Virus record (IMG/VR): IMGVR_UViG_3300044613_003659
Location: 1 to 64,000 of that record
Length of the DNA: 64,000 bases
Strand: one strand, 5' to 3'
Source: a virus
Part shown: in pieces, positions 8,517 to 16,513 of the stretch
Numbering within the stretch: the stretch's first letter is position 1
How the letters are laid out: each line of letters opens with the position of its first letter
Notes under the pieces: generated by a model
Seen by the model: the letters and a program-made list of their open reading frames with translations, nothing else
The model's database searches: none
Told to the model about the DNA's origin: nothing
Made by a program: the position numbers and the translations under genes

Positions 8517-9030
8517 GTAAGAATTCATGTATGTCTAAATCATAATATATACTGTTAATTTGATGAACTCCGATTAGATACAAAACATAGCTAGCTACAC
8601 TTGATCCTCGACCTACGCCCCATACTATGTTATTTGATCTCCAAGTATCTATTATGTATTTTAGTTGTCTTAATAATGGAAATAAATTGCGTTCTTGATA
8701 TAACAGTAATTCACTGCCAACTCTTTGTAGTTCAACTTCTGTTTTACATTGATCTAACAACCATTGAGCAATATTCATATCGACGTATTTCGCGGGCATA
8801 TTCCATACATCTTGTCTACTCTTATGAAATACATCAACAGAATAATCATCTGGGTAAGGATGATATTGTTTGACCTGCGGTAGGTCTGCAAAGGTTGTGT
8901 GGACTGCGCTGTTGTATTGACTCCAATCTTCAACATAAAACAAATTTAAATCAATGTCTGGATTTTTATAAAGTAAATCGCACAACTCTGTGCTAGACAC
9001 ATAGCCTTGCCCAAATTTATCGTACTTCAT
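8512..9030 (-). CDS. DNA polymerase III alpha-like fragment lacking the catalytic aspartates
   Basis: The C-terminal part (VWGVGRGSSVASYVLYLIGV near residues 136-155, then a DLDIHEFLR ending) matches the GRGS-containing palm entry of bacterial DnaE/PolC. The protein stops right after the phenylalanine-leucine-arginine position that precedes the PDxDxDF catalytic motif in full enzymes, so the catalytic carboxylates are absent. It is 172 residues. The window also has a catalytic relative at 48737-50410 with its own GS-type motif. This may be a nucleotide- or DNA-binding partner, or half of a split polymerase. Confidence 0.7.
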   Translation of the reverse strand: MKYDKFGQGYVSSTELCDLLYKNPDIDLNLFYVEDWSQYNSAVHTTFADLPQVKQYHPYPDDYSVDVFHKSRQDVWNMPAKYVDMNIAQWLLDQCKTEVELQRVGSELLLYQERNLFPLLRQLKYIIDTWRSNNIVWGVGRGSSVASYVLYLIGVHQINSIYYDLDIHEFLR

Positions 9031-9263
9031 TGAATATCAATTATGCCTTTAAACTTGTCATTCTTTGCTTCCATTTCTTCTAATATTTTCCTATTACGTA
9101 CATCCATTTCATACCTATAGTTTTCTAGTATCATTTGCATTTGCGGTATAGCACCGCTAGGTCCAAATTTGTATGCCTGATTTAATTTTTGAAGTAATTC
9201 ATTATATTTTTTATGTAGGTCTTCTGTGCTTAAACCTGACAAGTCTGGTACCAATGGATGCAT
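9027..9263 (-). CDS. Small unknown phage protein
   Basis: The protein has 78 residues, mostly helical by composition (LSTEDLHKKYNELLQKLNQAY), with an acidic/basic C-terminus. It overlaps the genes on both sides, which supports expression as part of the same operon as mazG. No family was recognised. Confidence 0.6.
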   Translation of the reverse strand: MHPLVPDLSGLSTEDLHKKYNELLQKLNQAYKFGPSGAIPQMQMILENYRYEMDVRNRKILEEMEAKNDKFKGIIDIQ

Positions 9264-9718
9264 TATAAATCTCCTTCGCTCCTGTTTTCGGAGTGGTGTA
9301 CATCAAATTCGCCACCGGGATAACGAGCTTTTAATTTATTTACATTTTCTTCAATAACGTCGTTTGGATTTAATCTTAATGCTCTACAAGCATTGATCCA
9401 ATACCACATGATATCACCCAGTTCTCGTTTCATATGAAATAAATTTTCTTCATTCAAGGGTTTACCTTGGAAATATATTTTTTTTGGTATTTCACAAAAC
9501 TCGCCTGTTTCTGCTGCTAAACCTAAGGCAGCGGTGAGTAGCAAAGGAACATTGATATCTGGTCCATGACCTTTTACTTCAACATCCCAATTGCCATCAA
9601 GTTGATCTAGTCTGGTCATGAAGGTTGTGAGATCATTGGAAGGTTTACTGGTTACAGCCTCAACAAACTCTTGATATCGCTCTAAATCTACAGTCATAAA
9701 AAAACTCCTAGTTTGCAC
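9263..9718 (-). CDS. MazG-type nucleotide pyrophosphohydrolase
   Basis: The segment GLAAETGEFCEIPKK and, some 30 residues later, MKRELGDIMWYW give the ExxE...ExxD metal-binding pattern of all-alpha NTP pyrophosphohydrolases. The protein is 151 residues, a normal single-domain size. Phage MazG proteins hydrolyse NTPs or dNTPs and were proposed to affect ppGpp. A clear sigma70-like promoter lies directly upstream. Confidence 0.85.
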   Translation of the reverse strand: MQTRSFFMTVDLERYQEFVEAVTSKPSNDLTTFMTRLDQLDGNWDVEVKGHGPDINVPLLLTAALGLAAETGEFCEIPKKIYFQGKPLNEENLFHMKRELGDIMWYWINACRALRLNPNDVIEENVNKLKARYPGGEFDVHHSENRSEGDL

Positions 9719-9719
9719 A

Positions 9720-9748
9720 ATTATAAACTATGCAAAACTAGAAGTCAA
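9720..9748 (-). promoter_or_regulatory. Sigma70-like promoter (TTGACT-17-TATAAT)
   Basis: The minus strand has TTGACT (9743-9748), a 17-base spacer and TATAAT (9720-9725), directly upstream of the mazG start at 9718. The transcript would have almost no leader. Confidence 0.75.
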
Positions 9749-9766
9749 TTATAGCAGTAAAAAAAA

Positions 9767-10894
9767 TTATCCTACTTTAAACCATCTACCAACTGATGAG
9801 TTATAAAGTAATTTAATCGAAACTGAGTTAGTTAAACTAGCAGATGCAGACCAGTTGTTGGCCAACCCATATACAGAAGTTACATCTGGCGTCATGTTTG
9901 ATACAAAACAACTTGTGATAGCAGTCATTGAAGTAATATCAATGATTCTACCATCTTCTATTGAATCGGGTAGTGTAATAAAAAGGTTGGCTACTGTACC
10001 AGTTGGGCTGCAATTAGCAATAAATCTATTATAATTTACGTTGGCAAAAAGATTCTGTCCGGTAACAACATTAGCAAGTAAATAATCTGGATTTATAATA
10101 CCGTTGTTAATTATGAGATTACCGTTGACAAATGTATTGCCACTTACACCTACACCTCCGTTAACTACTAATGCTCCTGTAGTGGATGAAGTTGAGCCAG
10201 TGGTAGCTGCAACAACAACATTACTTGAACCTGAACCTAAAGTGGCAGTACCATTTGCTGTAAATGATCCGGCTACGCTAAATGTGTTACCGTCAAAATC
10301 TCTATTTCTTCCTAAATCTCTGATACCTAAAGTGGTTCCGCCATCAACTGTGAAGATTTCAAAGAAATAATCGGTCGAGTTTGAAATTTCTGTTGAACTA
10401 AAAGTGATTGTATTTCCACTGAATCCTATAATGCTAGAAGGATTGCCTAATGTCAATGAGTTAGGAAAGGTTAATACATAGGCAGAATTTGGGTTGCTTA
10501 CCCATAACTTAATGCTTGCATATTGTGAGCTAGCATTTGAAGGCCAACTAAATGTTAGCGTAGTTGATCCTGCCATAGTAATTTTTTGGAAATTACCATT
10601 TGTAAAATTGATAGTAACACTTCCACTAACAGCTCCAATGTTATTATATGTTTCACGCCAGGCTGTTAGGGTAGGGTTAACTATTGCGTTACCGGCAAAA
10701 TCATTGCTTAATGTTGTGTTTAAAAGTGCGCTTTTTAAAACCGCTTTATTTTGAATATCTTCAATTTCGGCTTTAACAAAAGTAAAATTGTTTCTAATGT
10801 TAGTAAAATTATCGCGAAAACCTTGGCTGTCATTATCTTGCCCGGCAACAGGATAAGTACCATCAATATTATTTGGATTAACTTGGCTTGTCAT
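9767..10894 (-). CDS. Tail-fibre or virion structural protein
   Basis: The 375-residue protein begins with the module TYPVAGQDNDSQGFRDNFTN, related to the N-termini of the tail-fibre-like genes at 14415 and 16514. The rest is Asn/Thr/Gly/Ser-rich and beta-prone. The VAATTGSTSSTTGALVVNGG block recurs in the 14415 protein, as expected of repeated shaft units. It is last of four co-oriented fibre genes, separated by 0 to 17 bases. Confidence 0.78.
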   Translation of the reverse strand: MTSQVNPNNIDGTYPVAGQDNDSQGFRDNFTNIRNNFTFVKAEIEDIQNKAVLKSALLNTTLSNDFAGNAIVNPTLTAWRETYNNIGAVSGSVTINFTNGNFQKITMAGSTTLTFSWPSNASSQYASIKLWVSNPNSAYVLTFPNSLTLGNPSSIIGFSGNTITFSSTEISNSTDYFFEIFTVDGGTTLGIRDLGRNRDFDGNTFSVAGSFTANGTATLGSGSSNVVVAATTGSTSSTTGALVVNGGVGVSGNTFVNGNLIINNGIINPDYLLANVVTGQNLFANVNYNRFIANCSPTGTVANLFITLPDSIEDGRIIDITSMTAITSCFVSNMTPDVTSVYGLANNWSASASLTNSVSIKLLYNSSVGRWFKVG

Positions 10895-13800
10895 TTATAC
10901 AAATACTCCAATCTGTGGGAATTTAATATATTTATCTAAAGATTCCGGAACGATCCAAATATCTTTATTACTGCCAAAGGTGGTGCCTCCAGCAAAGGAA
11001 TTTCCAGCAGTAAATCCTTCGCGCACCACACATGTTCCGCCATCAAAAGTAGTTTCTGCTGTACGGAAAATTCCTGTAGGATTTTGGAAAATAAAGTACG
11101 ATGGTATGATTTGGCCGGGGAAAGTTTGATACTGCAAAGTTGAAACTTTATAAGTGTCTCCGGTTCTAACTTTCACTGTCTGATTTACAATTATTTCTAA
11201 TAAAAAGGTTAATTTTACCTCTGCGTCATTACCTTGATCAAAATGGCTGAAATTTAACTCTTCGCCTTCTTCATCAAATCCTATACTATTATCATCAAAC
11301 CCCAATTCTGCGAATTCAGTCCAAGTTAATTCCCATACTCCCCCTTGTTGGTTAATAACAGACGCACCACTTACTTTTGACAAATATCCTGGTATAGCTT
11401 GACCACTTGAATTTATCCATCCGTCATTAATGCCCCCATATCCATATTGTTGAGCAAAAATAATTTTACTTCTTTGATTAAATTCTCTTACACCATCAAT
11501 TAAGAAATTATCTCTTACAGCACTTAAATTTTCCCCATCGATGGTGCTAAACGGGGTACTTACTGCATAATCAACGCTGGCTTCTCCATTGATTCTTATA
11601 CTCTGACCAGCTTGAACATTTATATTACTCGTTATGGAAAGTACATTGCCACTTGAGTTGTAATTACTAATTGTGGTGTTTTCGGGAATTGACAGGTTAG
11701 CACTTCGACTCTGTACCGTCCATCCATACCCAATGTTTATATTATTTGGAATAGTAATAACATTTGAGTTCGTTACGGTATTTGTTATAATTGTGTCAAT
11801 TATAGCAGATCCTTGTGTAATAGTTGGGTATTTGTCAAAAGTAGTGGGTACACTTGGCTCAAAACTATTAGTTTCTGTGTTATAAAATCTTGATAGATAG
11901 TTGTCCCATTGGTATCTGTCTGCAATAAATGGAATAGAATTTATTTCAAATCCACTGTTTTCTAATCTATATGCAATTAGTTTTGAAGCTCCTGGTTTTG
12001 TATATGCCAATACAACACATCTTATTAAACCTAAAACCATGCCGTCTTCTTGCACACTGGTCATCCAACCAGGTAAAGTGCTTCTATTTGTATATCCTAT
12101 TCCATTCTCTAACCTTTTTTGCATATTAGGGAAACTATTAGGGTAGATAATATTATATGCTTGATTGTTAAAAAGAAAACTATTTGCTATCGTCAATTGA
12201 ACTTCTAAAGGAGGACCTGCAGTGCCAAAAGATTGTTCATCTATTAGATCAACATATACAACTTCGTAGTCAACGTCGCCATTTTCATTAACTGCTCTTG
12301 CAGTCTTAATTTGTCCAAAGTTTAATCTCTTAAAATAATGATTTCTATTTATTGCAGACACAAATGTTTCCGCAGTTGAGGCTGCTAATCCAGATAAAAA
12401 TAAAGATTTGAAACTTTGTTGTACACCAAAATAGGTATCATCGGGCCTGTAAATAAGTTCAGAAGGAAAAATTGTTTCATCTTTTGTAATATTAGCCCAA
12501 CTGTTTCTTGCTGTATAGCTAGGTAGTGCTTTAAAATAAACATTTTCATACGGTGCTAAATTTCTTGGCCTTACTATGATTGTAAATTCTTTAGTGGCCG
12601 AAATCGTACCATCAATTGAAGTGGCTTTAATAGTAAATCCACATTGTTGATCAAAAGTTGTTGTTCCACTATCAATTACAGTAGATATCGCATTTGTAGT
12701 TGTGCTGACTGCTTTTTGTATTAAATCATTTGTAAATACTAAAATTGATCCTTGTGTAACATAAATTGCTGGCCGAACTTCTATAGTATTAGCATCAACG
12801 ATTGCGGTTAATCGACAACCTTGTGCCACTCCTACACCTTGCACAGTCATGCCTACTGTCAAATCTTGTGTGGAAGTAACATTAATTGTAGCGGATTGGC
12901 CATCTAAACTAAAATATCTAAACGAAGTACGTCCAACCATTTGCCCACTTTGTAAAAATTTGAGCCCTTGTGGAATTTTCCTAAACGGTGCATAAATTAA
13001 CGAATAGACTAATTCTTTGCCTAAAGTGTTATAAGCACTGATACTTATTTCACTAACAGCACCATTATCAATAGTTCCTAAATCTCTTGCTGTCGTCCAG
13101 ATTATTTCTTCATTAATAGTTTGTTTAACTGTTAGTGAAAAAGTTACAGGATCACTTTGTTCATTTATGTTTGAAGTTCTATATGCAATAACTATAAAAG
13201 AATAAGTCACAAAACTTTCTGTTTGGTCAGGTAATACGCCTATTACCCAGCCTGTAGACTGATTTATAGATAACCCAGACGGTAGCCCACTGGCTCCTTG
13301 ATCAAAAAGTATTGAATCATAACCCGTATTCACTGCGATAAATTGTATATAGATGGTATCAGTAACACCGGGAGTTAGACTTACAAACGTTAATTGATTT
13401 CCTGCCGTGGTGTAATCAGTATAGGCAGTATATAACACACCGTTTACCTGTACAACTATCCTGGCAGCGTTCAATGGTGATTGACTCATACTATATGGAC
13501 CTGATGTTCCGTTTCCAATTATTGTTTGTTCTGCTGCGGCATCTAAATCGTCCATACCACTGAATTCTAATTCGTCAATTTTCCATTTTACATCTTCATC
13601 TTCAGGATCGTAGGCAATAAATTTATAAGCAAATGTATTACCTGCAACAACAATAGGTAGAGATGAAGGGTTATTTAAAATAATTGGTCTGTAACTATTA
13701 TCTGCATCGACTTTTATAAATGAATTGTTTATTAAAGTAAGACTATTATCTGCAGTATAATTGCCCTTACTTACAATAAGCAATCTTACATTATATGTCT

Positions 13801-14413
13801 CAGTCTTGAATCCGTCATCTGCTTGTACAGTAAAATTATAAAATCTATCTGTACTAATTGGTAATGCATCGTAAATAACAGATTCAATTGGTGCTGCTTC
13901 AAAGCCCAGACTGGTAATATTTTGAGCTATAATACTTACATAACCAGATAATCTACCATTTGAATCAAATGTCGTGCCCAATGGAATGTCGCCGTCTATA
14001 ATGCTCCAGGTTTGCACAGCATTTGGATTATCATTTACAGCATTAAAAGTATAATCTAAAAAATTTCCATCAAACCATGCGCCAATAAAATCTGGTTTGG
14101 GAATTATCTGTGGACCATTGATATTACTGACAGTTACACTAAAAGTTCTATCGGCTACATCTCCGTTTGGATTAGTTGCCCTTATAGTAAAAGTGCTTAC
14201 AAATGTTTGATTAACTGAACTGAGAATAGTTGGTATTCCGCGTAATTCTCCGGTGCGTGTTACGTACATCCCTCCGGGCAAATTACCACTGATAAAACTA
14301 TAAAATAAATCTTGCTGACTGCTATCAACCGCTTCAAGTTGATAAGAATAAAACGTATTTTCAGGAATGGTTCCTAAATCGCCTCGAGGTGTTATCCAAG
14401 TAATGACACTCAT
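10895..14413 (-). CDS. Large tail-fibre/adhesin-like protein with Ig-like repeats
   Basis: This 1172-residue protein has repeats of the putative-Ig (He_PIG) type: LPGGMYVTRTGELRGIP near residue 50, IPLGTTFDSNGRLSG and LPSGLSINQSTGWVIGVLP. Such domains stack as beta sandwiches in cell-surface and phage fibre proteins. There is no signal peptide, consistent with a virion component. Its stop adjoins the next fibre gene's start. Confidence 0.78.
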   Translation of the reverse strand: MSVITWITPRGDLGTIPENTFYSYQLEAVDSSQQDLFYSFISGNLPGGMYVTRTGELRGIPTILSSVNQTFVSTFTIRATNPNGDVADRTFSVTVSNINGPQIIPKPDFIGAWFDGNFLDYTFNAVNDNPNAVQTWSIIDGDIPLGTTFDSNGRLSGYVSIIAQNITSLGFEAAPIESVIYDALPISTDRFYNFTVQADDGFKTETYNVRLLIVSKGNYTADNSLTLINNSFIKVDADNSYRPIILNNPSSLPIVVAGNTFAYKFIAYDPEDEDVKWKIDELEFSGMDDLDAAAEQTIIGNGTSGPYSMSQSPLNAARIVVQVNGVLYTAYTDYTTAGNQLTFVSLTPGVTDTIYIQFIAVNTGYDSILFDQGASGLPSGLSINQSTGWVIGVLPDQTESFVTYSFIVIAYRTSNINEQSDPVTFSLTVKQTINEEIIWTTARDLGTIDNGAVSEISISAYNTLGKELVYSLIYAPFRKIPQGLKFLQSGQMVGRTSFRYFSLDGQSATINVTSTQDLTVGMTVQGVGVAQGCRLTAIVDANTIEVRPAIYVTQGSILVFTNDLIQKAVSTTTNAISTVIDSGTTTFDQQCGFTIKATSIDGTISATKEFTIIVRPRNLAPYENVYFKALPSYTARNSWANITKDETIFPSELIYRPDDTYFGVQQSFKSLFLSGLAASTAETFVSAINRNHYFKRLNFGQIKTARAVNENGDVDYEVVYVDLIDEQSFGTAGPPLEVQLTIANSFLFNNQAYNIIYPNSFPNMQKRLENGIGYTNRSTLPGWMTSVQEDGMVLGLIRCVVLAYTKPGASKLIAYRLENSGFEINSIPFIADRYQWDNYLSRFYNTETNSFEPSVPTTFDKYPTITQGSAIIDTIITNTVTNSNVITIPNNINIGYGWTVQSRSANLSIPENTTISNYNSSGNVLSITSNINVQAGQSIRINGEASVDYAVSTPFSTIDGENLSAVRDNFLIDGVREFNQRSKIIFAQQYGYGGINDGWINSSGQAIPGYLSKVSGASVINQQGGVWELTWTEFAELGFDDNSIGFDEEGEELNFSHFDQGNDAEVKLTFLLEIIVNQTVKVRTGDTYKVSTLQYQTFPGQIIPSYFIFQNPTGIFRTAETTFDGGTCVVREGFTAGNSFAGGTTFGSNKDIWIVPESLDKYIKFPQIGVFV

Positions 14414-14414
14414 T

Positions 14415-16496
14415 TTAAATTATAACCGCCTCGATAATTTTACTACCATTTCTACCATCAGTAACTAAACTTTTTGCAAATACTGCCTGACCAAAATTAT
14501 TTGCTTGTCCTATACTCTGGGCAAAACCGGCCTGAGCTGATGTAACGAGTAGATCACCTTTACTTACAGCTCCTAGTACCTGCACAGGCACTCTGCCACG
14601 TAATGCAATTGGTAATCCTGGAGAAGCAGCATTCATGAGATATGCAGGATTAGTTGACACGACACCAGCAACACGTATATCAGCAAAAGTATCAGTTACG
14701 GTAATTTCTTGATCTCCCCCAAAGACTACAACGGTGCCAGGCGAATAATCTGAGTCTGCTACATATCTTTCTGCTAAGTCAGCGTATCTAGCTTGTGTCG
14801 AAACTCCATAGAAAGTATTCCACCATTGAGTAACGCTACCTAAGTTATAAGTTATGTTGGCTCCAAAAGGCAAAATATGGCCAACCACGCCAACATTACC
14901 AGTTGCAACAATTGAATTGCCGCCGCTACCACCAATATACAAATTACCCTGCGTAAGGCTGGCTCCTCCTTGTATTTGTAAAGCTCCAGTGGTGGTTGAG
15001 GTAGCCTGCGTATTGCTTGAGGTTTCTAATATATTATTGGTCCAGATCATTCCAGTAGCCACAATAGCGTTTCCGGCACTTCCGCCTATGTAAAGATTTG
15101 CACCTGTACTGATTGCCATGCCACCGGTAAGAACTACTGCACCTGTCGAAGTTGATGTTGCTTTTGTATTATTTCTAAATTGCGTAACACCACCGCCACC
15201 AATTCTGATTGTGGTTGGTCCTGATTCAAACAATTCACCTACTGCGGTGGTAGATGTCAGTGCCGCTGCTGTGGCTGTGTTAATTGCTATGTTACCAGTA
15301 TGAGTTCCTCCGGTCCCGTTAACTGTGCCACCAGTTAAAGTTCCACTCATGTCTATATCGAATACCCACAGTTTACTCCATCTATCACTGGTGCCGGTCC
15401 CTAAAACATACGTGTTGTTGGCATTTGGGCTTATGTCATTGGCATTGATCTGACCGGACACATCTAATCCGGTAAGAGTTCCTAAACTTGTTATATAGGG
15501 TTGAGCTGCGGTAAAAATGTTTCCTTGCACATTGGCTCTGACATTGCCACCAATGTTTGATTGTAGGTTGCCTACCCACACATTGCCAGCTACACCCAGT
15601 CCACCTCTTATTTGCACAGCTCCAGAAATTGCCGAGGTTGATTGTGTGGTATCATTGAATGTAGTGGGTAATCCTATTGGGCCACCATTAAATGCGGTTG
15701 CCGCTGTTTGCACCGGACTACCGCCTATATATATGGTATCTGCTCCGCCATTGAAATACATGCTACCTTCTACATTACCACGCACAACTAGATTACCAAC
15801 GTTTGCTGTATTACCAACAAAAACATTACTTTGAACAAAAACATTACCCTGGATACCAGCACCGCCAACTACCTGAAGTGCGCCTGTCACGTTACTGGTT
15901 GATGATGTTGTATTACTTAATAGAAGTTGTCCAAATTGAACATTACCAAATGTACCTGATGTGATAACATTTGCTGTATCAACTACATCGTCTAAATAAA
16001 CTAAACTACCAGTACTGTTTTGTCTGCCTAAAAATCCATATTTGTCGGCTCCATCATAGTATTGCCATTCTAGGCCTATATCTTTAAGATCATTTACAGT
16101 GTACGGAGCAGCATTAGCATGTATCAAAATAATAGGGGCAGTAGAGTTACTTGTTTGTGTAGCTAATTGCGAACCAGAGACTGATAAATTGCCTATAATA
16201 CTAACATTACCAACAATATAAGCACCTTGTTGACTAACATATAAATTACCATTGCTAGTTACTGTTCCTGCTACTACACTTCCTGCATTAACATAAGTTG
16301 TTGCATAAACATAGCTATTTGAATACAAGTAACCGCCAGTTACACTTACAGCACTTATTATTGAAGGTTCAGTGCCAGCAAATAATCCTGCCTGTACAAA
16401 ACTAAAATTGTCATTGACAGTATCAAAAGCTGTCCTGATTGGATCACCTGTGCCATCATTGGCTACTGCACCTATGTTAATATTGTTTATTGCCAT
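14415..16496 (-). CDS. Tail-fibre-like structural protein
   Basis: The 693-residue protein begins with the shared module INIGAVANDGTGDPIRTAFD. The centre repeats shaft units of the kind TTGALQIQGGA...GNVFVGG. The C-terminal 130 residues (ARYADLAERYVADSDYSPG, RVAGVVSTNPAYLMN, GLPIALRGRVPVQV) match a C-terminal domain common in marine myovirus fibre proteins. Host-range or adsorption roles are inferred. Confidence 0.82.
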   Translation of the reverse strand: MAINNINIGAVANDGTGDPIRTAFDTVNDNFSFVQAGLFAGTEPSIISAVSVTGGYLYSNSYVYATTYVNAGSVVAGTVTSNGNLYVSQQGAYIVGNVSIIGNLSVSGSQLATQTSNSTAPIILIHANAAPYTVNDLKDIGLEWQYYDGADKYGFLGRQNSTGSLVYLDDVVDTANVITSGTFGNVQFGQLLLSNTTSSTSNVTGALQVVGGAGIQGNVFVQSNVFVGNTANVGNLVVRGNVEGSMYFNGGADTIYIGGSPVQTAATAFNGGPIGLPTTFNDTTQSTSAISGAVQIRGGLGVAGNVWVGNLQSNIGGNVRANVQGNIFTAAQPYITSLGTLTGLDVSGQINANDISPNANNTYVLGTGTSDRWSKLWVFDIDMSGTLTGGTVNGTGGTHTGNIAINTATAAALTSTTAVGELFESGPTTIRIGGGGVTQFRNNTKATSTSTGAVVLTGGMAISTGANLYIGGSAGNAIVATGMIWTNNILETSSNTQATSTTTGALQIQGGASLTQGNLYIGGSGGNSIVATGNVGVVGHILPFGANITYNLGSVTQWWNTFYGVSTQARYADLAERYVADSDYSPGTVVVFGGDQEITVTDTFADIRVAGVVSTNPAYLMNAASPGLPIALRGRVPVQVLGAVSKGDLLVTSAQAGFAQSIGQANNFGQAVFAKSLVTDGRNGSKIIEAVII

Positions 16497-16513
16497 GTTT
16501 TATCCAAGTTATT